This document shows, one piece after another, positions 43,779 through 52,237 of a stretch of 64,000 nt of DNA (position 1 is the first letter of the stretch; each line of letters begins with the position of its first letter). The notes below the pieces were generated by a model. It was not told the DNA's origin, ran no database searches, and saw nothing but the letters and a program-made list of their open reading frames with translations. The translations under genes were made by a program, and so were the position numbers. The stretch is from Pseudomonas viridiflava (GTDB taxonomy: Bacteria > Pseudomonadota > Gammaproteobacteria > Pseudomonadales > Pseudomonadaceae): assembly GCF_900573885.1 (NCBI RefSeq), contig NZ_UPSE01000499.1, forward strand, positions 62,001-126,000, read 5' to 3'.

Positions 43779-45118
43779 CTACCCCGCCGCCCCTTCACCC
43801 GCTCATACCGGTCCAGCAACGGCTGCGTGGTCAGCCCGTGCAAGCAAATGCTGAACGCAACTACCGATAACGTCAGCCCGATCGCCTCGTGCGCCGCGTC
43901 GCCTTCCAGGCCGTGGTTCAGCACAAACGACAGGTAGTACAAGCTGCCGATACCGCGAATGCCAAACCAGCCCATCAGCCAGCGTTGCCCTTCGCTCAAG
44001 GAGTTGCCGCGCACCAGGGCGACCACGCTGAGCGGTCGAATAATGCAGAACAGCGCCAGCCCCAACGGCACGGCGCGCCAGTCCCAGTGGAACGCCAGCA
44101 GCGCACCGAGCAGGGTGACGAGCAGCACTTCCAGCACCCGCTCGACGATGTCGCCAAACGACAGAATCTCGCCTACCAGCAAACCGGCCACCACCTTGGG
44201 TTCGTCGGTGTGACTGACCTGCTCTTTCACTTCATCCAGCGTGCCGCCTTCTTTGGGAACCGCAAGCGCCACTTCCTCGGCGGGCACGCTGGAGTTGTCG
44301 GACGAGTCCACCTCAGCATGGCGCAGCCCGATACCGGCCGCGAAGGCCGCGAGAAAGCCCCAGGCGCTAACGGTTTCCGCCAGCCAGTACGACAGCGCGA
44401 TCAAAGCCATCGCCAGGAAGTCGTTGGGGGAAATCGCCGCATCGCGGTGGCGGGTGCGCAGGTAAATAGCCAGGCGACCGACGCCACGCCCCAATACGAA
44501 GCCGATCAGCAAACCAGCCGGTACGGCCCAGAGCAGGCGGTGCAGCGCCCATTCACCGGCCCATTCCTGCGGCGCGCCTTCGTGCTGAATCCATAGCAGC
44601 GCAAAAAATACAAAGGGAAAGGCCATGCCATCGTTCAGCCCCGCCTCGCCCGACAGGCCATAACGCAGGCGGTCGAGGTCCCGCGCGTGGCTCACCTGCA
44701 CCAGACTCGCCAGCACCGGGTCGGTGGGCGCCAGCACCGCACCGATCATCAGCGAAAGCCCAACGCTCAACCCGAGCCCGTAATGGCACGCCAGCGCCAC
44801 GCCCAGAATGCAGGCCACCATCACCGGCCCGGCCAGTAAATAAGCGCTGCGCCAAGCCGGGTCGGAAAAGCGCAGGCGCAGCTTCATGCCGCCGCTGAAC
44901 AGGGAAAACAGCACCGCGATCTCCGTCAGGTGCTCAAGCCAACCGGCTACGTCTTCGAACTTCATCTGCCACAAGCCCAGCCCCAACGGGCCGATGGCCA
45001 GGCCAAACAGCAGATAAAGGGCTGAGGTGGAAATCGGTAACCAACGCAGGTAGGCCGAAGCCAAGGTGAGAATCAGCAGAATGCTGCCGAGCACCGCCAT
45101 CCAGTGCAGAAAGCTCAT
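43775..45118 (-). CDS. CPA1-type sodium/proton antiporter
   Basis: The 447-residue membrane protein has about 12 helices and the NhaP/CPA1 signature (LMIGAVLAPTDPVLASLVQ, then GLSGEAGLNDGMAFPFV, with the ion-binding Asp pattern). A hydrophilic loop lies around 270-310 (SSDNSSVPAEE). The C terminus ends abruptly in RVKGRRGR with no long cytoplasmic regulatory domain; its stop codon lies inside a palindromic repeat. The cation (Na+ or K+) cannot be told from sequence. Confidence 0.9.
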   Translation of the reverse strand: MSFLHWMAVLGSILLILTLASAYLRWLPISTSALYLLFGLAIGPLGLGLWQMKFEDVAGWLEHLTEIAVLFSLFSGGMKLRLRFSDPAWRSAYLLAGPVMVACILGVALACHYGLGLSVGLSLMIGAVLAPTDPVLASLVQVSHARDLDRLRYGLSGEAGLNDGMAFPFVFFALLWIQHEGAPQEWAGEWALHRLLWAVPAGLLIGFVLGRGVGRLAIYLRTRHRDAAISPNDFLAMALIALSYWLAETVSAWGFLAAFAAGIGLRHAEVDSSDNSSVPAEEVALAVPKEGGTLDEVKEQVSHTDEPKVVAGLLVGEILSFGDIVERVLEVLLVTLLGALLAFHWDWRAVPLGLALFCIIRPLSVVALVRGNSLSEGQRWLMGWFGIRGIGSLYYLSFVLNHGLEGDAAHEAIGLTLSVVAFSICLHGLTTQPLLDRYERVKGRRGR

Positions 45119-45216
45119 CGCCTGAAATGCCCTCGGTGCCTGGCGCGTCGGAATGACGGCGCGCTATGTAGGTTCGAGGCGAGGGCAGGCTTTTAGGTTC
45201 AGGCCATCGGTTGCGC

Positions 45217-45627
45217 TTAGATCGGCCCGCACTTCTCTACGCTTACTTGCTTGAGCGCCTTGCGCGGCGTGGCGTACAGCCAGGCCTGTGTGCTCATGGC
45301 CACGGGCCGCGCTTCAAGGCGGTAGCGCTGACCGGCAACGAAGTCGTACTTCACTTTCAGGTGGCAGGTGATCTGACGAGGATTGCCCATGGTGCCGCCG
45401 CCGTTCTCGACATCGAACTGGAAGCGCGCACGCAATTCATGGCTGCCGGGGCTGACCTGAAAGTAACGGCCATCGCTGACCTTCTCGCCGTCCAGCTTTT
45501 GCGCCATCAAGGTATTGCCCGGCGTGCTGTACAGCTCAATCCAGGCCTGCTGCGGATCAGCCTCGGGCAAGCCGGCGGCGCAGGCGGTCAGCGGCAAGGC
45601 AAGCAACAGAATCGGCATCAGGCGCAT
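45217..45627 (-). CDS. Lipoprotein, paralogue pair member 1
   Basis: The 136-residue predicted lipoprotein has lipobox LTAC at residues 13-16. The mature part shares with its neighbour at 45661-46083 the layout D-P-x-QAW(I/V)(E/D)L, then RYFQVSPGSHELRARFQF, a single Cys strand (ITCHLKVKY), AGQRYRLEARP and a C-terminal Cys. No known domain was recognised. Tandem duplication is likely. Confidence 0.8.
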   Translation of the reverse strand: MRLMPILLLALPLTACAAGLPEADPQQAWIELYSTPGNTLMAQKLDGEKVSDGRYFQVSPGSHELRARFQFDVENGGGTMGNPRQITCHLKVKYDFVAGQRYRLEARPVAMSTQAWLYATPRKALKQVSVEKCGPI

Positions 45628-45660
45628 GGTGGTCTCGTCTCGTCCGGTAAGCGGTCATCA

Positions 45661-46083
45661 TCACGGCATTGAAACGTCGCCGCAACGCCCTTGGCGAGCG
45701 CGGGCCAGCAACTGGTGCTGCTCGTCATAAAGCTTGGCCCAGGGGCGGAATCCAATGCTGCCGGCGACTACTTTGTAGCGCTGCCCGGCGGCGAATTCCG
45801 GGTACTCGAGTTTGAGCACGCAGGTACGCTCCAGGCCCTGGCTGTCGGGGCCGACATTGCTTGGCGTTACCGCAAACTGCAGGCGCATATGCAGTTCGTG
45901 CTGGCCCGGGGTTACCTGGAAAAAGCGGTCATCTTCAAGCTCGCTGGCATCCACTTTCGCCGCTTGCAGGGTGTTGCTCTCGCTGGTGCGCAAATCGACC
46001 CACGCCTGGCTTGGGTCGTGGGACGGCATCATGGCGCAGCCGCCAAAACTGAGCAGGCTGGTGGCGAGCAAAAATCGGTGCAT
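45661..46083 (-). CDS. Lipoprotein, paralogue pair member 2
   Basis: The 140-residue predicted lipoprotein has lipobox FGGC at residues 13-16. It aligns with the downstream gene: DPSQAWVDLRTSESNTLQA, RFFQVTPGQHELHMRLQF, RTCVLKLEYPEFAAGQRYKV and a final Cys (RQGRCGD). The two are 33 bases apart on the same strand, so are probably one transcript. The conserved Cys pair is likely a disulfide. Function unknown. Confidence 0.8.
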   Translation of the reverse strand: MHRFLLATSLLSFGGCAMMPSHDPSQAWVDLRTSESNTLQAAKVDASELEDDRFFQVTPGQHELHMRLQFAVTPSNVGPDSQGLERTCVLKLEYPEFAAGQRYKVVAGSIGFRPWAKLYDEQHQLLARARQGRCGDVSMP

Positions 46084-46191
46084 GGCTTGGGCTCCGTGGT
46101 CGGTCTGATTTTTATAGGGAATGGCCTGGAGCGCGCCGCTGCGATGGGGTAGGTTTTCGACGTGCGCCTATTCCCCTGCCCGGATCGCCCG

Positions 46192-47262
46192 ATGCTGCCC
46201 TGCTTATCCTGGTTACTCGACCTGCCGCGCTGGCGCTGGGTTCCGCTACTGCTGGTTTTGCTGCTGAACGGTTGCAGCTATTACACGCAACTGTTCACCG
46301 GTCAGCTCGAGCTGCTGAGCCGCCGCGAACCCATTACCGAGCTGCTCGCCAGACCCGACCTCGACCCTGCCTTGCGCCAGCGCCTGCTGCTGGCCATCGA
46401 CGCGCGTCGATTCGCCAGCGACTCGCTCGCCCTGCCGGATAACCAGAGCTATCGCCTGTACGCTGACCTGGGGCGTCCTTATGTGGTGTGGAATCTGTTC
46501 GCCACGCCGGAATTTTCTCTGGAGCCGCAAACCCATTGTTTCCCCATAGCCGGGTGCGTGGCCTATCGCGGCTTTTACGACCAGAACCGCGCGCGGGGCG
46601 CTGCAGCCCTGGCGAAACAGGAGGGGTTGGACACTTACGTAGCCGGCATTGAGGCCTATTCCACCCTGGGCTGGTTCGCCGATCCGCTGCTCAACACCAT
46701 GCTGCGCTGGGACGACCAACGTTGGGTGGCGGTGATTTTCCACGAGCTGGCGCACCAGCAGTTCTACCTGCCGGGCGACACGGCTTTCAACGAGTCTTAC
46801 GCCAGCTTTGTGGAGACCGAAGGCTTGCGCCAATGGCGCCAGGCTCGCGGCCTGAAAGCCCTGGACGACGGCGCCCGCGAGCGTCAGCGCGAGCAATTCA
46901 GCGCCCTGGTACTGGCCAGCCGCGAGCGCCTGCAAGGGCTGTATGCCAGCGGCAAACCGCAAGCGCAGATGCGCATTGAGAAAGCGGCGGAGTTCGAGCG
47001 CCTGCGTCGCGACTATCTTGCGCTACGCACTACGCAGTGGGCCGGCGACGGCCGTTACGACGCCTGGATATTCAGCCCGCTCAACAACGCCAAGCTGCTG
47101 CCCTTCGGCCTGTATGACCAATGGCAGCCGGCGTTTGCGGCGTTGTTCAAACAGGTGAACGGCGACTGGCCGCGCTTTTATGCCGAGGTGAAACGCCTCG
47201 GCGAACTGCCGGATGCACAGCGGCAAGCGCGCCTTGGCGAGCTGCAACGCGAGGGCAATTAA
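46192..47262 (+). CDS. Lipoprotein zinc aminopeptidase-like protein (COG4324/PF10023 type)
   Basis: A signal peptide with lipobox LLNGCSYY suggests anchoring to the outer membrane. The zinc motif HELAH (HExxH) appears in VIFHELAHQQFYLPGDTAFNE, with a downstream glutamate in SFVETEG as likely third ligand. These features fit the predicted aminopeptidase family COG4324. The frame begins with a GTG at 46162, preceded by GGGGTAGG, so a ten-residue longer N terminus is possible. Its end overlaps the convergent HAD gene by four bases. Confidence 0.85.
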   Translation: MLPCLSWLLDLPRWRWVPLLLVLLLNGCSYYTQLFTGQLELLSRREPITELLARPDLDPALRQRLLLAIDARRFASDSLALPDNQSYRLYADLGRPYVVWNLFATPEFSLEPQTHCFPIAGCVAYRGFYDQNRARGAAALAKQEGLDTYVAGIEAYSTLGWFADPLLNTMLRWDDQRWVAVIFHELAHQQFYLPGDTAFNESYASFVETEGLRQWRQARGLKALDDGARERQREQFSALVLASRERLQGLYASGKPQAQMRIEKAAEFERLRRDYLALRTTQWAGDGRYDAWIFSPLNNAKLLPFGLYDQWQPAFAALFKQVNGDWPRFYAEVKRLGELPDAQRQARLGELQREGN

Positions 47263-47906
47263 CAGCCAAAGGCGGCGTGTAATTCAGCCAGGGTGCGGAA
47301 GTGATAGGTCGGATTCTGCGCCTGAATTTCTTCCTCACTGCCGAAGCCATAGCCCACCGCCACGCTCTCCAGCCCATTGCTGCGCGCGCCGATCAGGTCG
47401 TGCTTGCGGTCGCCGATCATCAGCGTCTGGCCGGGGTCCAGTTGTTCCTGCTCCAGCAAGTGGGCGATGAGTTCGACCTTATCGGTGCGGGTGCCGTCCA
47501 GCTCGCTGCCGTAAATCACTTTGAAGTGCTTGGCGAAGTCGAAGTGGCGGGCGATTTCGCGCGCGAAAACGTGAGGCTTGGAGGTGGCGATATACAGCGT
47601 GCGACCTTGCGCGTTGAGACTGCCAAGCAGCTCGGCGACGCCGTCGAACACGTGATTTTCGTAGAGGCCCGTGACCTTGAAACGCTCGCGGTAGAAATTC
47701 ACCGCCTGCCAGGCCTTGGCTTCGTCGAAGCCGTAGAACTGCATGAACGCTTGCAGCAACGGCGGGCCGATAAAGTGTTCGAGTTGGCGCAGGTCCGGCT
47801 CATCGATACCAAGCTGGGCGAGGGCGAACTGGATCGAGCGGGTAATGCCTTCACGGGGGTCGGTGAGGGTGCCGTCGAGGTCGAAAAGAATGGTTGGCTG
47901 ATGCAT
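47259..47906 (-). CDS. HAD-superfamily phosphatase (Gph-like)
   Basis: The 215-residue phosphatase has HAD motif I FDLDGTLTDPREGITRS, motif II STSK in its variant YIATSKPHVFA, and motif IV MIGDRKHDLIGARSNG. The cap domain length fits the phosphoglycolate phosphatase or 5'-nucleotidase-like group. The substrate is unproven. The start at ATG 47906 (MHQPTILFDLDGT) is preferred over the longer frame from 47939. Confidence 0.9.
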   Translation of the reverse strand: MHQPTILFDLDGTLTDPREGITRSIQFALAQLGIDEPDLRQLEHFIGPPLLQAFMQFYGFDEAKAWQAVNFYRERFKVTGLYENHVFDGVAELLGSLNAQGRTLYIATSKPHVFAREIARHFDFAKHFKVIYGSELDGTRTDKVELIAHLLEQEQLDPGQTLMIGDRKHDLIGARSNGLESVAVGYGFGSEEEIQAQNPTYHFRTLAELHAAFGC

Positions 47907-47970
47907 GGCAAGGCGCGCCCAGAGTTCGGGGAGCGCCATGATAGCAAGCGGGGCGCAGGCGCGAACGCCG

Positions 47971-48597
47971 CTAGACGGCCCGGCGCCGGAACCACCCGGT
48001 CAGCGACAACCGTTCCCGCGTTGCCGGCAGCACTTCGTGGGGCAACCCGGCGGACATGAAAATTACCAGCCGCCCGCCCACGGGGGCGATGTCGCAAGGC
48101 TGCTCCGCGGGATAGATGCGCAAGGCACCGCCCTGCTCCGTAGTCCAGCCCTCGTTCAGGTACAACACGGCCGACACGGTGCGGCGGTCGTCGTCGCGAA
48201 AGCGGTCGACGTGGCGTTGGTAGAAAGCGCCCGGTGGGTACAACGCGAAATGGCTTTCGTAGTCTTCCAGGCCCAGGTAGAGCGCCTGGTTCAGGGCAAG
48301 ACGCAGTTGATCCATCACCGCCAGATAAGCATCGGTTGCCGCGCTTTCGCCCGACTCCAACCACTGAATACTGTCGCCGCGCACGCCCTCGCGCACCTGC
48401 GCGGCGGCGCCACGGCCTACCGCAGCGGGTGCCAGGCGGCCGTCGGCGGCACGTTGTTGGCACTCAGCGGCCAGTTCGCGGGTCAGAGCCAGTGGAATAA
48501 ACAGATCGTGCTGCGACCAGCCCTTGTCGGCGAGGTCGTCGACGATGGTCGTCAGCAGCGCGTGATCGAGCAGTAGTGTTTCGGATGGAGTTGGCAT
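47971..48597 (-). CDS. 2OG-Fe(II) oxygenase
   Basis: The 208-residue non-haem iron dioxygenase has the metal ligands HVD in FYQRHVDRFRDDDRRTVS (HxD) and the distal His in GLPHEVLPATRERLSLTGWF, with the 2-oxoglutarate-binding arginine in RLSLTGW. It resembles the prolyl-4-hydroxylase-like and PiuC-like groups. Target unknown. The ATG at 48597 gives a normal N terminus; the open frame runs much further up into the next gene's antisense. Confidence 0.88.
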   Translation of the reverse strand: MPTPSETLLLDHALLTTIVDDLADKGWSQHDLFIPLALTRELAAECQQRAADGRLAPAAVGRGAAAQVREGVRGDSIQWLESGESAATDAYLAVMDQLRLALNQALYLGLEDYESHFALYPPGAFYQRHVDRFRDDDRRTVSAVLYLNEGWTTEQGGALRIYPAEQPCDIAPVGGRLVIFMSAGLPHEVLPATRERLSLTGWFRRRAV

Positions 48598-48684
48598 GCC
48601 GGGGATTCTAACAGCGCCGCTCACGCGCCTCGACAAGCCCGGGCCATGCCGCTGAAAATAGCGGCCTGCCCGACAGGAGTCTTT

Positions 48685-49455
48685 ATGCGCGCCCTTTTCG
48701 CCCTCGTTTTGTTGTTCTGTTCGCTGCCAAGCCTGGCCGACGGGCACAGCCAGCTCTATGAAACCGCCGGCTGGCCGCAACAACGCGCGCACTTCAACGC
48801 CGCACTCAAAGCCGCGCAGGAACGCTACCGCAGCAGCCTGCCGCCTGCCGTTTATCAAGCCTTGGTGGACAACAGCGATAAGCGCTTTGCCCCGCAGGCG
48901 ATGGACCAGCGCGGCGAAGCCACCCTGCGCGAAAAGCTGCCAGACCCGGCGCCGGCACTGGCGTTTTTCCAGTCGCCGCTGGGGCAAAAAATCGTTAAGG
49001 CCGAAGTGGATGCCACCCGCCCGGAAGAGCTGGCCAAACACGCCAACGGCATTCCGCGCATTCAGGCCGAAGCCACCCGCGCCTTGTTGATTCGCCACCT
49101 GGCCCAGGCGCTACCGGCCAAGGAAGCCGGCGCCGAAGTGAGCCTGGCGCTGGCGGGCGTCGCAGCCGACAGTTTGAGCCAGATGATTCCCGGCCTGCTG
49201 GGCGGTGGGCAGGCGCAGGGCATGCTGCAAAGCCAGCGGCAGCGGTTGATGCAGCAGATTGGCGCCGACGTGGATAACACGCTGTTGTATGTGTACAGCG
49301 GCCTGTCGGACCCGGAGCTGGATGAGTTTGTAATGTTCGCTGAATCGCCCGATGGCAAGGCCTACTACCAGGCGGCGCTGGAAGCGATGCGCGCCGGCCT
49401 GGCGGTGGGCCAACCGGCGGCGGTGGCAAATCCGGCGGGCGATCCGGGCATTTGA
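48685..49455 (+). CDS. DUF2059 exported protein
   Basis: The 256-residue protein has a signal peptide ending SLADGH. It has two helical repeats, each with the DUF2059 pattern of a phenylalanine-serine-proline-glycine turn: ALAFFQSPLGQKIVKA and FVMFAESPDGKAYYQA. The protein is predicted periplasmic and helical. Function unknown. The start at ATG 48685 begins the signal peptide. Confidence 0.82.
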   Translation: MRALFALVLLFCSLPSLADGHSQLYETAGWPQQRAHFNAALKAAQERYRSSLPPAVYQALVDNSDKRFAPQAMDQRGEATLREKLPDPAPALAFFQSPLGQKIVKAEVDATRPEELAKHANGIPRIQAEATRALLIRHLAQALPAKEAGAEVSLALAGVAADSLSQMIPGLLGGGQAQGMLQSQRQRLMQQIGADVDNTLLYVYSGLSDPELDEFVMFAESPDGKAYYQAALEAMRAGLAVGQPAAVANPAGDPGI

Positions 49456-49465
49456 GCCCGAAAAA

Positions 49466-50395
49466 TCAGCGCGAGAACTGCTCACTCAAAAACGCAAAGT
49501 AGCGCTGCCTGATTTCCGCGCTTTCATTCGCCAGATGGTGCCGCCCGCCTTCCACCATCAGCACCGTCACCTCACTGAATTTGCTGCGCAACACCTTGAG
49601 GTTGTAGCGCCAGTCCACGGTCATGTCGGCGTCGCCCTGCACAATCACCACGCGGCGCTGGATCACCTTGGCGCGCTCGATACCCGGCACCCAGCGCGAC
49701 AATGCCCCCACCCAGGCGGTGGGCAAACTCAGGGGTTGCAGCGGATCGGTCTGAATAAACGCGAGAAAGTCGGCGTCATTCGAGTTGGGGCTGAAGCGCC
49801 GGGGAATTTCCGTGACGAAGTGGCGCAGCACGCGGTAGCTGAGCTTCGACCAGCCCCAGGCACGCGGCCGCACTAGCGGCGCCAGCAGCAGCACCTGGCC
49901 AATCTCCGGACGCAGCGGATTGTTGAGCAGGAAGTCGACGATGATCGCCCCGCCGGTGCTCTGCCCGCACAGGTGCCACGGCTGCGGCAAGTCGAGGCTC
50001 GCGGCCTCGCTCAGCACGGCCTTGAACACGGCCTGGTACTCGGTGAATTCACCGATGCTGGCGCGCGGACCGCTGGATAAACCATGGCCCGGCAAGTCGC
50101 ACGCCAGCACGGCGAACCCCATGCCCAGCGCCCAGGCGATCACGTGTCGGTAAAGGCCCATGTGGTCGTAGTAACCATGTTGCAGCACCAGCGTGGCGGT
50201 AGGCGCCGACGGCAACCACAGCTGCGTCACCACCTCGTAGCCGTCCACCATTACCACGCCAAGGCGGCAGCTGGCGCCGGGAATATTCAGCCCGTAGAAC
50301 TGCCGATAAACCTGCGCCTCGGGCGGCTCGGCTTGCGCTGCGGCCAAGGGTCGCAATTGGGCGCGCAGGGAATCGGGCTGAACGGGTTCTGACAT
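49466..50395 (-). CDS. Alpha/beta hydrolase (lysophospholipase-like)
   Basis: The 309-residue hydrolase shows LQHGYYDHMGLYRH (oxyanion region), DLPGHGLSSGPRA, the nucleophile elbow GQSTGGAIIVDF and the late acid and histidine regions (VQGDADMTVDW and EGGRHHLANES). It belongs to the monoglyceride lipase or lysophospholipase PldB-like group. No signal peptide, so probably cytoplasmic. Start ATG 50395. Confidence 0.88.
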   Translation of the reverse strand: MSEPVQPDSLRAQLRPLAAAQAEPPEAQVYRQFYGLNIPGASCRLGVVMVDGYEVVTQLWLPSAPTATLVLQHGYYDHMGLYRHVIAWALGMGFAVLACDLPGHGLSSGPRASIGEFTEYQAVFKAVLSEAASLDLPQPWHLCGQSTGGAIIVDFLLNNPLRPEIGQVLLLAPLVRPRAWGWSKLSYRVLRHFVTEIPRRFSPNSNDADFLAFIQTDPLQPLSLPTAWVGALSRWVPGIERAKVIQRRVVIVQGDADMTVDWRYNLKVLRSKFSEVTVLMVEGGRHHLANESAEIRQRYFAFLSEQFSR

Positions 50396-50516
50396 GAGGC
50401 ATCCACGGCTGGCGGAAGAAGATCGGCGGCCAGGCAAACGGCACCGCAACGGTTTGGAAGTTTCAGCCCCGCAGCCTTCCGTGGCAAGCTAGCAACCCGC
50501 CATCGAACGATTTGTC

Positions 50517-51098
50517 ATGCACCCGAGCCGAAAAGCCGTACTCGCCACCTTGCTTGCCATCGTCTGGCTGGGCGCCATGCTCAGCGCCTTCTGGTGGTAC
50601 GAGTCGCGCTACATCCGCCCGTTTGCCGAGACCACTGCGCTGTTCTCCGGCGACCCGCTGCAACTGCCGGCGCAACTCGCCGGGCCGGGGCCGATTCGCG
50701 TGGTGCATTTCTGGGACCCGGCCTGCCCGTGCAATGTCGGCAACCAGCAACACCTCGCCGAGTTGCTCGCGCGCTTCGGGCCACAAGGCGTGGCGTTCTA
50801 TGCCGTGCAGAAACCCGACACGCGCGGCCAGTTGCCCGACACCTTAAGCGCATTGCAACCGCTAACCGCCTTCCCCGGCGCGGAGCATTTGCCGGCCAGC
50901 CCGGCCGTGGGTATTTGGGATAAAAACGGCAACCTCGCTTATTTCGGTCCTTACAGCGAAGGCGCCACGTGCACCTCCAGCAACAGCTTTATCGAGCCGA
51001 TTCTCGAAGCGTTGGCACAAGGTCGTTCGGTGAACGCGACCCACACGCTGGCGGTGGGCTGTTTTTGCCAATGGGCTACGCCGGCGGCCGCACCCTGA
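50517..51098 (+). CDS. Thioredoxin-like membrane-anchored protein (DUF6436 type)
   Basis: The 193-residue protein has one N-terminal membrane helix (about 8-28). A thioredoxin-like domain in the periplasm follows, with a CxC-type centre in FWDPACPCNVGNQQH rather than CxxC. Further cysteines occur in EGATCTSSN and VGCFCQW near the end. The unusual Cys spacing argues against a standard oxidoreductase. It is divergent from the hydrolase gene and overlaps the AraC gene's 3' end by 23 bases. Confidence 0.78.
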   Translation: MHPSRKAVLATLLAIVWLGAMLSAFWWYESRYIRPFAETTALFSGDPLQLPAQLAGPGPIRVVHFWDPACPCNVGNQQHLAELLARFGPQGVAFYAVQKPDTRGQLPDTLSALQPLTAFPGAEHLPASPAVGIWDKNGNLAYFGPYSEGATCTSSNSFIEPILEALAQGRSVNATHTLAVGCFCQWATPAAAP

Positions 51099-52140
51099 GC
51101 TGATAGGCCTGCGGCGTCATGCCCTGCCAGCGGCGAAAGGCGCGGTAGAACGGCGACAACTCGGCGAAGCCACAGGCGCGCGCCACTTCCCGAATGGGCT
51201 GCCCCGCTTCCAGTAACTGCATGGCGTGCTGACGCCGAACCTCTTCGTGCAACTCGCGAAAGCCGCTGTTCTTCTGCGCCAGCGCGCGTTGCAGGGCGCC
51301 GGGGTTGAGGTGCAGCGCCTCGGCGCAATTGAGCAAGGTGCACTGCGCCTGGCCCAGGTGCGCGTGCAGCCAGTAGCGCACGCGGTTGAGTAGCTGGTTC
51401 TCGCCTAACTCCTGCAATTCCAGTTCGGCCTGCTGACTGAGCAGGGCAAACAGGCGCGGGTTGGCACTGCGCGAAGGGCGGCTGAGCAGGTGGCTGGAAA
51501 ACACCAGCGCATCATGGGCCTGGCCGAATTGTGGCGTCAGGCCGAACAGGCGTTTGTGTTCGCTTAACCGGCGCGGTACGGGATGGCGAAATTCCACAGC
51601 CTGCACGCGAAACTCCTCGTCGGTGACGCTGCCAAGCATGTTGATCAGCAGTAGCGCCAGGCATTCGATCTGCTGGCGCAACGAGCCGAAGCCGCGGTAA
51701 TTGAGGTCCAGCACCAGCCGTACGCTGTCGCCTTGCTCGTCGAGGTACGCGGCGAAACCACCCGAGAGAATGTGCTGATAACGCACGAAACTGTGCAGCG
51801 CTTCGCGTAGGTCGCGGCTGGCGAGCAGCAGGTAACTGACCACATCCAGAGGGCGCGGCTTCATCACTTCAGCCAGATGCAGGCCGATGTCGCAATCGCC
51901 GGTGAGCTCTTGCAGGGCTTCCCAGAACAACGGCGCGTTGTCGTGCTCCTCGCGCCCGGAGAACGACGGCGGCGCCAGCGGCACGCCCTGATAGGCGCGG
52001 CGGTAGGTGTCGGTCGGGTCCCACCCCAGGCTCATCAGCCCTTCGTACAGCAGGCGGCGCATGGTGGGTGAATGGGTGAGCACGGCACTGGCAGTGGACA
52101 TGGCGGTCTGGCGGCAACGGAATTGACCGCAGATTTTCAT
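51076..52140 (-). CDS. AraC family transcriptional regulator
   Basis: The protein is up to 354 residues long, with an N-terminal Arabinose_bd-like sensor domain (about 20-200) and a C-terminal AraC helix-turn-helix pair (CAEALHLNPGALQRALAQKN and REVARACGFAELSPFYRAFRRW). It is of the OruR/ornithine-type length class. Neither the ATG at 52140 nor the one at 52101 (MSTASAV) has a clear ribosome site; homologues favour the shorter form. It is divergent from the acylase gene, which may be its target. Confidence 0.88.
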   Translation of the reverse strand: MKICGQFRCRQTAMSTASAVLTHSPTMRRLLYEGLMSLGWDPTDTYRRAYQGVPLAPPSFSGREEHDNAPLFWEALQELTGDCDIGLHLAEVMKPRPLDVVSYLLLASRDLREALHSFVRYQHILSGGFAAYLDEQGDSVRLVLDLNYRGFGSLRQQIECLALLLINMLGSVTDEEFRVQAVEFRHPVPRRLSEHKRLFGLTPQFGQAHDALVFSSHLLSRPSRSANPRLFALLSQQAELELQELGENQLLNRVRYWLHAHLGQAQCTLLNCAEALHLNPGALQRALAQKNSGFRELHEEVRRQHAMQLLEAGQPIREVARACGFAELSPFYRAFRRWQGMTPQAYQLRVRPPA

Positions 52141-52237
52141 TGTTCGAATGTCCGGTCAATGCCGTCAGCCAAACGCGGCGCGCAAAATGCAGCACGCGCG
52201 CCCCGCCGTCGCTGCGCATAACAATAAGGACTTCACA

